NCBI RefSeq assembly: GCF_003352085.1
Contig: NZ_CP025804.1
Coordinates: 2,604,001-2,668,000 of the forward strand
Origin: Sulfitobacter sp. SK012
Lineage (GTDB): Bacteria > Pseudomonadota > Alphaproteobacteria > Rhodobacterales > Rhodobacteraceae
Length of the DNA stretch: 64,000 nt
Direction of reading: 5' to 3'
Shown here one piece after another: positions 29,456 through 39,095 of the stretch. Position 1 is the first letter of the stretch. Each line of letters opens with the position of its first letter. The notes beneath the pieces are model-generated. The model ran no database searches, had not been told where the DNA came from, and saw nothing but the letters and a program-made list of their open reading frames with translations. The position numbers and the translations under genes were made by a program.

Positions 29456-30808
29456 TCATGGGCAGAAAAGGTCATTCCCGAGTGCAAACACCATCAGCGA
29501 CAAGATCAGCGCAAGGCCAACAGACATCAGCACCCGCAGGGCTTTGTCGCTTGGCGGCTTGCCGGTCACGGCCTCATAGGCGTAGAAAACCAAATGACCG
29601 CCATCCAGTGCTGGGATCGGAAATAGGTTCAGCAGCCCCACTGCCGTACTTAGCACAGCAATGAACTCGATGAACGCCACTGGTCCTTGGCTGGCCACTG
29701 CCCCAGAGACCTGTGCAATCCCAATCGGGCCGGACATGTTGCACGTACTGATCACCCCTGTGATCATGTTTGCGAGGCCCGAAAGCGAATTTGTGATGAT
29801 CGCCCAAACGCCCGCGACACCTGTCATCAGCGATGCCCCTATCCCACGGGATTCCAACGCAGGTTCAAACGGGCTGGAACTGCCGATGCCAATGCGCAGC
29901 ACTTTTTGAAAGCTGCCATCTGCTTGCTGTTCATCCGTTACCTTTGCCGCAAAGGTAAATGTCTCAAGCGCGCCATCACGCCAAACATTCAACAGCAAGG
30001 GCCGGCCGTCTGACGCCTCAACCGTGGTCTTAAGTTCCTGAAAAGTGGAAATTGGCTCGCCGTCGATCCCGGTAATCACATCGCCTTTGAGCAAGCCCGC
30101 AACATCTGCCGCAGAGGTCGGCATCACGCGGCCAATCAAAGCCGGAGAATAGTGAGGGCCTACAATATCTTGCTCAACGCCGTCACGCAACACGCGGTAC
30201 TCGAGGGTTGGCGTTAAGGGCAATGCCTCTAGGAATGCGCGGCCCGCGTCGCGATCTTCGGGATCAGGCAAAATTTCGCCTTCAACCTGCAAAATAGTGT
30301 CACCCGGCGCCAACTCATAGGCCATCACCGGCATCGGTTTTAGTTCACCAACGGTCAACGGATCTTTGGCTATGCCAATTGTCATCGCCAGTGCCGCAAA
30401 GATCGCAAAGGACATGACAAAGTTAAACGCGGGGCCTGCTGCAACGGTGAGCGAGCGTGCCCATAAGGGAGCGCCGTGCATCGTTTCGCGCAGCCGGACT
30501 GGGTCAGCGGCGACATCAGCCATTGCGTCTTCGTCTTTGCCAGAAGCGGCGTTAGCGTCGCCAGCAAATTTTACATATCCACCAAAGGGAAGCGCTGCGA
30601 TCTGCCAGCGTGTGCCGCGCTTGTCGTTGCGCGCATAGATCACCGGACCAAAACCAAGGCTGAACACATCCGCTTTGATGCCTGTCCAACGTCCGACGAT
30701 GTAATGGCCGTATTCATGCACCGCCACAATCACCGACAGCGCGATGACAAATGCCAAAATAGTCCAGATCAGCCCGCCGAACTGCGGTATGAGCGCTAAA
30801 ATATCCAA
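29456..30808 (-). CDS. rseP: RIP metalloprotease RseP (site-2 protease)
   Basis: 450-residue intramembrane zinc protease. The first helix carries HEYGH (His31, Glu32, His35), and the C-terminal helix carries NLFPIPALDGGHL. A PDZ domain lies at about residues 200-300 (PTSAADVAGLLKGDVITGIDGEPI). It would cleave anti-sigma factors or signal remnants within the membrane. It follows dxr by 20 bases and precedes the small ORF and bamA. Confidence 0.96.
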   Translation of the reverse strand: MDILALIPQFGGLIWTILAFVIALSVIVAVHEYGHYIVGRWTGIKADVFSLGFGPVIYARNDKRGTRWQIAALPFGGYVKFAGDANAASGKDEDAMADVAADPVRLRETMHGAPLWARSLTVAAGPAFNFVMSFAIFAALAMTIGIAKDPLTVGELKPMPVMAYELAPGDTILQVEGEILPDPEDRDAGRAFLEALPLTPTLEYRVLRDGVEQDIVGPHYSPALIGRVMPTSAADVAGLLKGDVITGIDGEPISTFQELKTTVEASDGRPLLLNVWRDGALETFTFAAKVTDEQQADGSFQKVLRIGIGSSSPFEPALESRGIGASLMTGVAGVWAIITNSLSGLANMITGVISTCNMSGPIGIAQVSGAVASQGPVAFIEFIAVLSTAVGLLNLFPIPALDGGHLVFYAYEAVTGKPPSDKALRVLMSVGLALILSLMVFALGNDLFCP

Positions 30809-30828
30809 ATGCCTATCCTGCCTTCAGT

Positions 30829-32019
30829 TTACGTTTTTACGTATTTGTTTGTTGTTTTATCGATCGCAGCTTTTGCTGCCTTGCGTGCCAAATGGTCTAT
30901 CTGCAGCACGTTATCAAGGGTCATGGTGGCATCAATATGGCCTCCACCGTGCTCCAACGTGTCCAGAGTGGCCGCCACGATGTCTGACATTTGCGTGAAC
31001 GCAAGCTGTCCTGCTATGAACCCATCAAGGGCTGTTTCTTTGGCGGCGTTGAATACGGCACCCGCCAGACCGCCCCGCGCCATCACCTCACGCGCAATGC
31101 GCAAAGCAGGCCATCGACGCATATCGGGGGCATAAAAATCGAACCGGCCAATAGCTGCAAGATCAAGCCGTTCCACAGGCAATTTGCGCCGATCAGGGTA
31201 GTGCAGCGCATACCCGATGGCATGGCGCATATCTGGTGGGCCGACATGCGCCATCAACGCGCCGTCATTAAATCCAACCAACGCATGGATCATCGATTGC
31301 GGATGAACCAGCACTTCGATTTCCTCAGGCTTAACATCGAAAAACTCACGAGTTTCAATCACTTCCATCGCTTTGTTAAACATAGAAGCGCTGTCGATGG
31401 TGATCCGCTGCCCCATGTCCCAGTTGGGATGGCTGGAGGCCTGGGCCAAGGTGGCCTGCGCCAGATCATCCAAGGGCCAATCCCGAAACGCCCCGCCAGA
31501 CGCAGTGATGATGATCCGCTCAACAGCGGCCATTTCCTCACCGACCAGGGCCTGAAACACGGCGGAATGCTCTGAATCAACCGGCATGATCGTGGCGCCG
31601 TGCGCCCTGCCCGTTTCGAGTACCAAACGGCCCGCACACACCAGCGATTCCTTATTGGCAAGCGCCAGCGTTGTGCCCTGCGCCAACGCGGCCATACCCG
31701 GTTCAAGGCCCGCAGCCCCGACAATGGCGGACATGATCCAGTCGGCAGGCCGGCTTGCAGCCTCCGTGATCGATTGCGCACCCGCCGCAGCTTCAATGCC
31801 TGATCCTTCAAGAGCCGCGCGCAACTCATCCAGCAAATTATCATGTGCGGTCACGGCAATCTGAGCACTTAGCGCACGCGCATCGGCTGCCAACTGCGAG
31901 ATGTTGCGCGCGCCCGTCACCGCAATGACCTCATATTCATCTGGTGCCCGCAGGATCAGGTCAATGGTGTTCTGCCCAATGGAGCCTGTGGACCCTAGAA
32001 TGCTAACCTTACGGGGCAA
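30829..32019 (-). CDS. dxr: 1-deoxy-D-xylulose 5-phosphate reductoisomerase
   Basis: 396-residue NADPH-dependent enzyme of the non-mevalonate isoprenoid pathway. The N-terminal dinucleotide motif is SILGSTGSIGQNTIDLI. The metal and substrate residues are in ALANKESLVCAG, VDSEHSAVFQAL and ITASGGAFRDWP, and HPNWDMGQRITIDSASMFNKAMEVIE is diagnostic. The length is typical. It lies five bases from cdsA and 20 from rseP in the operon. Confidence 0.97.
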   Translation of the reverse strand: MPRKVSILGSTGSIGQNTIDLILRAPDEYEVIAVTGARNISQLAADARALSAQIAVTAHDNLLDELRAALEGSGIEAAAGAQSITEAASRPADWIMSAIVGAAGLEPGMAALAQGTTLALANKESLVCAGRLVLETGRAHGATIMPVDSEHSAVFQALVGEEMAAVERIIITASGGAFRDWPLDDLAQATLAQASSHPNWDMGQRITIDSASMFNKAMEVIETREFFDVKPEEIEVLVHPQSMIHALVGFNDGALMAHVGPPDMRHAIGYALHYPDRRKLPVERLDLAAIGRFDFYAPDMRRWPALRIAREVMARGGLAGAVFNAAKETALDGFIAGQLAFTQMSDIVAATLDTLEHGGGHIDATMTLDNVLQIDHLARKAAKAAIDKTTNKYVKT

Positions 32020-32024
32020 GTCGC

Positions 32025-32831
32025 CTAACCTGCGCCCGGCGGAAAGCCAATGAATTGGCCAATGATCAGCAAAAAGAGTGCCGCACCCAACATGCCATCA
32101 AAGCGGTCCATTAATCCGCCATGGCCCGGGATCAGGTTTGAACTGTCTTTGACGCCCAATTTCCGCTTCATCCCACTTTCAGCAATGTCGCCCATTTGAG
32201 ATGCCATTGAAATCGCTATGGAAATCCCGACCAATTCGATGCCTACGCCTGTGTTGATCGAAAATAACAAGCCTACAGCTGCGGCACCGACCCAACCTGC
32301 CGCCGTTCCCGACCACGTCTTTTTAGGGCTCACCTTGGGCCAAAACTTTGGCCCGCCAATCGCGCGGCCCGCAAAATATCCAACCACATCTGTCACCACC
32401 ACAACCAGCACCAGCCACAGCATCCAGCCAAGCCCCATGTCGTCGCGCACCTGCATCATGCCGAAGCCCGCCATCAAGATCATCACTGTGAAGGCCATGA
32501 AAATTGTGCGGTTTCGTTCAAGCTGACCAAAACCTACAAGTGCCGGGGCCAGCAGCAAAGGCAGGGCAAACCCGATGGGCAGATACACCGATAACAACAC
32601 CGCAACACCCGTCAAGGCACCCAGTTTCAACGCGACATCGCGCACGCCGGGGCGCAGCATTCCGACAAGTTCCCACACCATCAACCCACAGATAATAGCG
32701 ACCAATAGGTGAAAAACGTGACCACCCATCCAGATGCCAACAGCACCGATCAAGACCATTGCACCAGCAGAGATCAACCGGGGAGAGAGATCAGACCATC
32801 TTTCGGGGTTTGGGGGGGCAGGCGAATTCAT
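32025..32831 (-). CDS. cdsA: Phosphatidate cytidylyltransferase
   Basis: 268-residue integral membrane enzyme that makes CDP-diacylglycerol from phosphatidate. Seven to eight hydrophobic helices are visible. The family signature near the C-terminus is SGMKRKLGVKDSSNLIPGHGGLMDRFDG, with FGKK-like PKVSPKKTWSG before it. It is placed between uppS and dxr, as usual. Confidence 0.95.
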   Translation of the reverse strand: MNSPAPPNPERWSDLSPRLISAGAMVLIGAVGIWMGGHVFHLLVAIICGLMVWELVGMLRPGVRDVALKLGALTGVAVLLSVYLPIGFALPLLLAPALVGFGQLERNRTIFMAFTVMILMAGFGMMQVRDDMGLGWMLWLVLVVVVTDVVGYFAGRAIGGPKFWPKVSPKKTWSGTAAGWVGAAAVGLLFSINTGVGIELVGISIAISMASQMGDIAESGMKRKLGVKDSSNLIPGHGGLMDRFDGMLGAALFLLIIGQFIGFPPGAG

Positions 32832-32844
32832 AGGGCCGTTCTCC

Positions 32845-33573
32845 TTAGCCTATAGCTGCGCCAAAACGGCGATCTCGCCCGCCGTAAGCGGCGCAAAGCC
32901 GGCCAAACTCTTCGCGAGAGAAGTCAGGCCAAAGCGTGTCAATGAATTCATACTCTGCATACGCCGATTGCCACAGTAGAAAATTCGAAATGCGCGCCTC
33001 ACCACTGGTACGGATCACCAAGTCAGGATCAGGTAAAACGTATGTATCCAAGTACTTTGGCAGCGTTTCTTCATCTACACTATCGGGATCAAGTTTGCCC
33101 GAGGCGACATCTTGCGCCAAACGGTGTGTAGCGCGCGCAACTTCGTCACGGCCCCCGTAATTTAGCGCAATCGTCAGGTGCACACGGGTATTACACGAAG
33201 TGGCTTCTTCCAATTCTGACATCAAACGCGTGAGCTTTTTGTCCAGCCGTACGCGGTCCCCAATGAAACGGACGCGCACACCGAATTCGCTCAGCGAACG
33301 GGTTTCCTTGGAAATGTAACGCCTAAAAAGGCTCATCAGGCCTGCGATTTCAACTTGGGTCCGCTTCCAGTTTTCGGTCGAAAACGCAAAAATGGTCAAG
33401 TATTCGACACCAAACTCGGGGCAGGATTCGACCACTTCACGCACCCGCTTGGCACCCGCATGGTGGCCAAACAAACGCGGACGCCCGCGCTGCGTTGCCC
33501 AACGCCCATTTCCGTCCATAATAATGGCCACATGGCGCGGTCCACCTGGAACAGGATTAGTTGGTGTACTCAT
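32845..33573 (-). CDS. uppS: Isoprenyl (undecaprenyl) diphosphate synthase
   Basis: 242-residue cis-prenyltransferase supplying the lipid carrier for peptidoglycan and O-antigen. The catalytic motif is HVAIIMDGNGRWATQRG, and the C-terminal motif is LVIRTSGEARISNFLLWQSAYAEYEF. The ATG at 33573 (MSTPTNPVPGG) is preferred to a 7-residue extension at 33594. The gene is 13 bases upstream of cdsA and 57 downstream of frr. Confidence 0.97.
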   Translation of the reverse strand: MSTPTNPVPGGPRHVAIIMDGNGRWATQRGRPRLFGHHAGAKRVREVVESCPEFGVEYLTIFAFSTENWKRTQVEIAGLMSLFRRYISKETRSLSEFGVRVRFIGDRVRLDKKLTRLMSELEEATSCNTRVHLTIALNYGGRDEVARATHRLAQDVASGKLDPDSVDEETLPKYLDTYVLPDPDLVIRTSGEARISNFLLWQSAYAEYEFIDTLWPDFSREEFGRLCAAYGGRDRRFGAAIG

Positions 33574-33630
33574 AGGCTTTCGAAATCCCTGCAAACACAG
33601 TTGCGGCTGTTTAGGGCCAGGAGTGGTTCG

Positions 33631-34194
33631 TTAGACTTGCATGATCTCAGCTTGCTTCTTCTCAAGCTGATCATCAATCATGGTTGTGTACTTCTTGGTG
33701 ATGTCTTGAACTTCGTCTTCCCAGACCTTTTGGTCGTCTTCGCTAAGGCCGTCAGCTTTGCCCTTTTTGATCTGGTCCATGCCGTCGCGGCGGATATTGC
33801 GGATCGAAACACGGGCATTTTCTGCATATTGACCGGCAACCTTGGTCAATTGGGTCCGGCGTTCTTCGTTTAGTTCCGGAATCGGCAGCATGATGATCGT
33901 GCCGTTAAGCTGCGGATTGATCCCTAGCCCACTTTCACGAATCGCCTTTTCAACTTTGCCAACCAGACCTTTGTCCCAAACGTTGACCGTTACCATCCGT
34001 GGTTCCGGTACGTTCACGGTGCCAACCTGGTTGATCGGCGTCATCGCCCCGTAGGCATCCACCATAATCGGGTCCAGCATCGACGCAGAGCCGCGACCCG
34101 TGCGCAACGACGCGAATTCAGTGCGCAAGGAGGCAAACGCGCCGTCCATGCGCCGCTCAAGGTCATCGGTATCAAGTAGAAAATCATCTGCCAT
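33631..34194 (-). CDS. frr: Ribosome recycling factor
   Basis: 187-residue RRF that splits post-termination ribosomes with EF-G. The sequence covers the entire three-helix bundle plus beta domain. It starts [19 protein letters not shown] and contains [19 protein letters not shown] and [19 protein letters not shown] motifs. The ATG at 34194 gives the standard 185-187 length. Upstream lies a 310-base gap and then an opposite-strand gene that separates it from pyrH. Confidence 0.98.
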   Translation of the reverse strand: MADDFLLDTDDLERRMDGAFASLRTEFASLRTGRGSASMLDPIMVDAYGAMTPINQVGTVNVPEPRMVTVNVWDKGLVGKVEKAIRESGLGINPQLNGTIIMLPIPELNEERRTQLTKVAGQYAENARVSIRNIRRDGMDQIKKGKADGLSEDDQKVWEDEVQDITKKYTTMIDDQLEKKQAEIMQV

Positions 34195-34504
34195 TTTGGC
34201 ACCTTTAGTCATTTTTCGTTTCAACCCGCTATACTTAAGTAACGCCAGCTTGACTAGGGCTGCGTGCGGATACTGCTGCCGCCGGTGTCTGAGGTGCCGA
34301 CGTTTCGCGCCCAAAGAACCCCTGTCCGTGTTCAGAGCATACGCATATGTGGCGCATGCGTCACATGCCGCGGCAATGGGTTGGGCGCAGTTTCGCCGTT
34401 CGAGTGATGATGATTAATATTGGGTATGAAAATTTCTTTAGGCAGCGGCAACATATTATGGCGCGCACCACTGTGCCAAAACCGCATTTCAAGGTAGCAT
34501 CGTA
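34195..34504. other. Non-coding interval between frr and the inserted membrane gene
   Basis: 310 bases with no credible gene on either strand. It must contain divergent promoters for frr (minus) and the membrane protein gene (plus). A short near-palindrome around GCATACGCATATG/CGCATGCGTCACATGC is visible near 34338-34371. No riboswitch, terminator or tRNA was recognised. Confidence 0.5.
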
Positions 34505-35128
34505 GTGTCTGACATCATGCAAAAATTCATGCGGCTACACCTCGCGACACGCGTCGGGTGGGGTCTGTTCTTGGGCGCGACAGCTATATCGCTTTTATTC
34601 GCACTGGGTGGTGTCCCGGTCAGAGAATTGGTACGCGACCCGGCGGCTGAGTTTAATTACCCCGCTTATGGTGGTCTTTTGTCCCATCTCGGGATCGCAC
34701 TGATGTTTGGCTGCACAGCGATCTGCGCATTTGCGGCGACCATTGCATCCGGTAGGCGTAATGTCTTGTGGGGTGCTGCTTGGCTCAGCCTCGCGCTCAC
34801 CCTTGATGATCTCTTTTTGTTGCATGAAGAAGTGCTGCCCGAATTACTCGGCCTGCCGGAAATTCTTCTGTATCTCCTCTATGCGGCAATTGCAGCGTGG
34901 CTAGCGCTTTCCCTGCGCCGTGAGGGGGCTGGGATCGACCTTGGAGGGCTCTATGTGGCGATTGCGTTCTTGGGGCTTTCGGTCCTTGTGGATGTGTTCA
35001 AAGTCCACGGACCCTTCTCATTCTGGCTCGAGGATTTCTCAAAGCTGTCGGGCTACGGCGCATGGCTAACATTCTGGAGCATGTGCGCCCATAACGCGAT
35101 TACAGGTGAAACCTCGGACAATCAGTGA
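34505..35128 (+). CDS. Multi-pass membrane protein of unknown function
   Basis: 207-residue hydrophobic protein with about five or six membrane helices, for example VGWGLFLGATAISLLFALGG and LLSHLGIALMFGCTAICAFAA. A conserved-looking polar stretch inside the membrane region is LALTLDDLFLLHEEVLPELL, with two Asp, one His and two Glu, which might bind metal or protons. The start is the GTG at 34505; an ATG at 34517 is possible. It lies on the opposite strand between pyrH and frr, a position usually empty. I do not recognise the family. Confidence 0.75.
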   Translation: MSDIMQKFMRLHLATRVGWGLFLGATAISLLFALGGVPVRELVRDPAAEFNYPAYGGLLSHLGIALMFGCTAICAFAATIASGRRNVLWGAAWLSLALTLDDLFLLHEEVLPELLGLPEILLYLLYAAIAAWLALSLRREGAGIDLGGLYVAIAFLGLSVLVDVFKVHGPFSFWLEDFSKLSGYGAWLTFWSMCAHNAITGETSDNQ

Positions 35129-35182
35129 CTTCCCGGTCGCGCATTTGCCAGTTACACATGCAGGCCGATCACCCGGACCATG

Positions 35183-35908
35183 CTAGCCTTGAACGCGGGT
35201 GTACGTCCCTTTGCCAGCCAAGATGCCTTTGAACCCGCCGGGTTCATCAAGCGAAAATACGATGATTGGCAGGTTATTATCACGGGCCAATGCGATGGCA
35301 GAAGCATCCATAACACCCAGCCGCTTTTGCAACACATCGTCATAGCTCACCGTGTCATAACGCTTGGCTTCGGGGTGTTTTTCGGGGTCCATGTCATAGA
35401 CGCCGTCCACTTTGGTGCCTTTAAAGATCGCCTCGCAGGACATCTCATTGGCGCGCAGCGTGGCGGCCGTGTCTGTGGTAAAATACGGGTTGCCGGTACC
35501 GGCAGCAAAAATGCAGACGCGCTTTTTCTCAAGGTGGCGCACGGCGCGGCGGCGGATATAAGGTTCCGCAACTTCGTTCATGGTGATGGCTGAAATAACA
35601 CGGGTATGGATGCCCAAACCTTCCAACGAAGATTGCATCGCAAGTGCGTTCATCACTGTGGCGAGCATGCCCATGTAATCGGCTGTCGTGCGCTCCATCC
35701 CTTGGGCTGAGCCTTGCAAGCCACGAAAGATATTGCCGCCGCCAATGACCATACAAATCTCAACGCCCATATCATGGACTGATTTGACCTCTTGGGCGAT
35801 CCGCTCAACGGTTGGCGGGTTCAGGCCGTAGCCCTTGTCGCCCATCAGCGCCTCGCCGGAAATCTTGAGCATCACCCGTTTGAAAGAGGTTTGATCTTCG
35901 CTGGACAT
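35183..35908 (-). CDS. pyrH: UMP kinase
   Basis: 241-residue hexameric uridylate kinase. Motifs include [37 protein letters not shown] and the acidic C-terminal block [19 protein letters not shown]. The ATG at 35908 ([11 protein letters not shown]) is the normal start; the in-frame extension toward 36013 overlaps the divergent miaA. The usual partner genes tsf and rpsB are not adjacent. Here miaA lies upstream on the other strand. Confidence 0.97.
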   Translation of the reverse strand: MSSEDQTSFKRVMLKISGEALMGDKGYGLNPPTVERIAQEVKSVHDMGVEICMVIGGGNIFRGLQGSAQGMERTTADYMGMLATVMNALAMQSSLEGLGIHTRVISAITMNEVAEPYIRRRAVRHLEKKRVCIFAAGTGNPYFTTDTAATLRANEMSCEAIFKGTKVDGVYDMDPEKHPEAKRYDTVSYDDVLQKRLGVMDASAIALARDNNLPIIVFSLDEPGGFKGILAGKGTYTRVQG

Positions 35909-35998
35909 GGGGGCACCTTTCACGGGGTTTTGTTTGGACGCAAAATGTCGCAAACCGGGCCAAGGTTCAATGCCGCCTATTGCTTTGAGGGAAAAGAA

Positions 35999-36880
35999 AT
36001 GAGCACGCGCCAAACAGAGCAGCTGCTGGACGGTCTTGATCCCGTCAAACCGGTGCTGATCGCGGGGCCGACAGCGTCCGGAAAATCAGCGCTGGCCTTG
36101 GCAATTGCGCAGGCTCAGGGCGGCGTGATCGTGAATGCCGACGCGAGCCAAGTTTACGGCTGTTGGCGGGTGATTTCTGCGCGGCCATCACCGGAAGAAG
36201 AAGCACAGGCCCCTCACCGTTTGTACGGGCATCTCTCCGAAGACGCGCCATATTCAACGGGACATTGGCTGAGAGAAGTTGCTGCTTTGTTGGCAGCCGG
36301 AGAGCGGGCAATCATCGTCGGTGGAACTGGCCTTTATTTCAAAGCGCTGACCGAGGGGCTAGCAGATATTCCTGCGACGCCGCCTGGGATACGCACGGAA
36401 GCGGATGCAATGGCGCTGGACGTTCTAGTTGCGGGACTGGATGCCGAAACCTCTGCGGGGATTGATCTGGAAAACCGGGCACGCGTCCAACGCGCTTGGG
36501 AGGTGTATCAGGCCACGGGGCGCGGCTTGGCTGCATGGCAGACAGACACCGGGCAACCTGTGTTGGCCCCGCAAAATTGCACGCGCATCGCGCTTGATGC
36601 TGACCGCGATTGGCTCAACGAGCGCATCGTACGGCGCTTTGATCAGATGTTGGAGCAAGGCGCGCTTGATGAAGTTGCGGCCATCGCACCACGGTATGAT
36701 CCTGCCTTGCCCGCCCATAAGGCCATCGGCGTCCCAGAACTGTTGGCGCATCTACGCGGAACGCTAAGTCTAGAGGAGGCGCGCGAGACGGCAATCATCG
36801 CGACCCGGCAATTTGCGAAACGCCAACGCACGTGGCAGCGCAGCAAAATGGCGGATTGGCAACATCTTTCTCTTGGATAG
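35999..36880 (+). CDS. miaA: tRNA dimethylallyltransferase MiaA
   Basis: 293-residue enzyme that adds a dimethylallyl group to A37 of tRNAs reading UNN codons. The P-loop is [19 protein letters not shown]. The usual DS.Q.Y motif is the variant [11 protein letters not shown]. The block [22 protein letters not shown] and the C-terminal [12 protein letters not shown] complete the signature. The ATG at 35999 follows GGGAAAAG. It is divergent from pyrH with 90 bases between the starts. Confidence 0.97.
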   Translation: MSTRQTEQLLDGLDPVKPVLIAGPTASGKSALALAIAQAQGGVIVNADASQVYGCWRVISARPSPEEEAQAPHRLYGHLSEDAPYSTGHWLREVAALLAAGERAIIVGGTGLYFKALTEGLADIPATPPGIRTEADAMALDVLVAGLDAETSAGIDLENRARVQRAWEVYQATGRGLAAWQTDTGQPVLAPQNCTRIALDADRDWLNERIVRRFDQMLEQGALDEVAAIAPRYDPALPAHKAIGVPELLAHLRGTLSLEEARETAIIATRQFAKRQRTWQRSKMADWQHLSLG

Positions 36881-36969
36881 TCGGTATCACTTTTCGGACT
36901 GACACGAAGTAGTTTTCAGAATAAACTGCAGGTCAGATCGTATATTTGGAACATTACGGGGGCTTATCA

Positions 36970-37761
36970 GTGATCCAGGAAGACGTCGCCATAATCACCC
37001 TCAGCCAGCTTGGTAAAGGTGAAGATTGGCGGCTATCGCTTGCCCATGATCGTCCCTACAATGTGCTGATATGGGTGACCCGAGGGCAAGGACGCTTGAT
37101 GCTTGATGGGCAGCGCAGCGGCGTCGGTGCCCATAACGCGGTCTATGTTCCGGCTGGTGCGCTCTTTTCGCTGGAGCTGGGCCGACAGGGTTTTGGGCAG
37201 GTCGTGGTGATCCCGCAAGACACAGAATTGCGCCTGCCGCAGATACCGCGCCAATTGCGAATCCGCGATGTTCATTTGCAGACCGAACTCAGCGCCCTGA
37301 TCGAGGCTGCGCAGCGTGAACAATCCCAAGGCCGCCCGTTAAAGCGAGACGCGCTTGAAGCGCATGCCGGGCTTATGTCCGTCTGGCTGCGCCGCTTGAT
37401 TGCCGAAGAAGAGCACCTGCCCCCTCCGCGAAATGCTGCGGCACGCCTGTCGTCACGTTTTGCGAAACACCTTGCAGAGGGGTATGCCAGCGGCGCTCCA
37501 ATGGCGGATTATGCAAGAGCAATGGCGGTCACGCCGACCCACCTCACCCGCGCGATCAAAGCAGCAACTGGCAAAACCGCAGCGGATCTGTTGACGGAAC
37601 GGGTGCTTTATGAAGCGCGCGATATGTTGGCCGGTTCGTCCCATTCGGCCAAAGATATTGCCCGACATTTGGGTTTCGGTAGTGCGGCCTATTTCACCCG
37701 TTTCATCCAGCAGCACGTCGGCAAACCACCCAGCCAATTGCGCGCAAAGCCAATCGCGTGA
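36970..37761 (+). CDS. AraC family transcriptional regulator
   Basis: About 263 residues: an N-terminal cupin-type sensor half (residues 1-90, NVLIWVTRGQGRLMLDGQ) and a C-terminal AraC double helix-turn-helix (SSHSAKDIARHLGFGSAAYFTRFIQQHVGKPPSQLR). The GTG at 36970 is preferred because GGGGG lies 8 bases upstream; a TTG at 36946 without a ribosome site would add eight residues. It lies upstream of the ABC importer operon with 274 bases between and may regulate it. The inducer is unknown. Confidence 0.88.
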   Translation: MIQEDVAIITLSQLGKGEDWRLSLAHDRPYNVLIWVTRGQGRLMLDGQRSGVGAHNAVYVPAGALFSLELGRQGFGQVVVIPQDTELRLPQIPRQLRIRDVHLQTELSALIEAAQREQSQGRPLKRDALEAHAGLMSVWLRRLIAEEEHLPPPRNAAARLSSRFAKHLAEGYASGAPMADYARAMAVTPTHLTRAIKAATGKTAADLLTERVLYEARDMLAGSSHSAKDIARHLGFGSAAYFTRFIQQHVGKPPSQLRAKPIA

Positions 37762-37972
37762 GCACCCCACACACCGGAAATGTCGCATTCTCGAGAGTTT
37801 TTTGTCGCTTTTAGGCAATAAAATGTCAGACCACGACATTGACGTTATGCCTCAAGTGTTGCCTCATGGGGTCAACGCACCTCAAAATTGAGGCTAATTC
37901 CCTGAGAAAACGGGGCGTGACGGGGGTAAAGCAGATCACATAATCATCTCGATACTTCCGCATCTTTAATGA

Positions 37973-37989
37973 ACGGGCAAAATGCCCGT
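37973..37989 (+). promoter_or_regulatory. Short hairpin in the leader of the ABC transporter operon
   Basis: ACGGGC pairs with GCCCGT around the loop AAAAT. Another hairpin, CCTCAAAATTGAGG, lies at 37880-37893. Both are in the 274-base gap between the AraC gene and the first permease gene. No T-run follows, so a regulatory rather than terminator role is possible, but the evidence is weak. Confidence 0.35.
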
Positions 37990-38035
37990 CACCCGGTGGG
38001 ATCAACCCGCCGCAGCCACGTGACAGGGGCACCTC

Positions 38036-39082
38036 ATGGGACTATTCATACTCAGACGCTTGGGCGTGATGCTACTGACGGCGCTTTGCCTGACGTTCAT
38101 CGTGTTTTGGCTCACCAATCTTTATCCGAACCTCGAAAAACTGGCCAAAACCCAGGGTAACTTTCGCATGTCAGACGAGGCGGTGACGTCTTATCTGGGG
38201 GATCGCGGTTATTTGCAGCCAACGCCGGTGAAATTTGGCCAGTGGTTGGGTGTCTTGCCCGGCTGGGAAACGGTTGCCGACGATGGCAAGGAATTCGGCC
38301 GCTGCTATGGCAACAGCACGCCCGTCGAAGAACGCAACAGCTTTTGTGGTGTTTTGCAGGGCGATTGGGGTAAATCCACCGTTTTCAAAGATGACGTGGG
38401 ATCGTTGGTGGCAACGAGGCTAGGCCTTACGGGCAAGCTGATGTTCTGGGTGATGCTGTTAATGGTGCCCTCTGCCCTGCTCATTGGGGTGTTGGCCGGG
38501 ATGCGAGAGGGATCGCAACTGGACAGGTCATTATCAACCGCCTCGATTGTGACAACGGCGACACCAGAATATGTGTCGGGCGTGATATTCATTGCGGTTT
38601 TTGCGTCTTCGGCATTTGGGCTCAAGTGGTTCAAGGGATCCGCGACATCCGCCATGGAAAGCGCTAATTTTGAGAACTTCTTTCTGCCGGTTCTGACGAT
38701 TTCGCTTTATGGGATGGGCTATATCGCGCGGATGACGCGGGCCTCAATGACCGAAGTTATGACCGCACAATACATCCGAACGGCCCGCCTCAAGGGCGTG
38801 AAGTTCAGCGATATTGTTCTCAAACATGCGCTACGCAACGCGTTGATTGCACCTTTCACGGTAATCATGCTGCAAATCCCGTGGCTGTTGAACGGTGTCG
38901 TGATCGTTGAGACGTTGTTTAACTATAAGGGCTTCGGCTGGTTGCTGGTGCAAGCCGCGGGCAACAATGACATTGAATTGTTGTTGGCTGTGTCGGTTGT
39001 ATCCGTGGTGGTCGTGCTGGTCACGCAGCTGATTTCAGACATCGGCTATGTGTACCTGAACCCCCGTATTCGTATTTCCTGA
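38036..39082 (+). CDS. ABC transporter permease, Opp/Dpp B type
   Basis: 348-residue inner membrane permease of the peptide/nickel family. It has the N-terminal helix LGVMLLTALCLTFIVFWLTN, a periplasmic region of about 80 residues containing two cysteines, and five further helices. The EAA loop motif is ARLKGVKFSDIVLKHALRNALIAP, which contacts the ATPase. It is the first gene of a three-gene importer operon. The substrate is probably an oligopeptide or similar compound, but no binding protein is encoded nearby. Confidence 0.92.
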   Translation: MGLFILRRLGVMLLTALCLTFIVFWLTNLYPNLEKLAKTQGNFRMSDEAVTSYLGDRGYLQPTPVKFGQWLGVLPGWETVADDGKEFGRCYGNSTPVEERNSFCGVLQGDWGKSTVFKDDVGSLVATRLGLTGKLMFWVMLLMVPSALLIGVLAGMREGSQLDRSLSTASIVTTATPEYVSGVIFIAVFASSAFGLKWFKGSATSAMESANFENFFLPVLTISLYGMGYIARMTRASMTEVMTAQYIRTARLKGVKFSDIVLKHALRNALIAPFTVIMLQIPWLLNGVVIVETLFNYKGFGWLLVQAAGNNDIELLLAVSVVSVVVVLVTQLISDIGYVYLNPRIRIS

Positions 39083-39095
39083 GGAGGGCTAAGAC

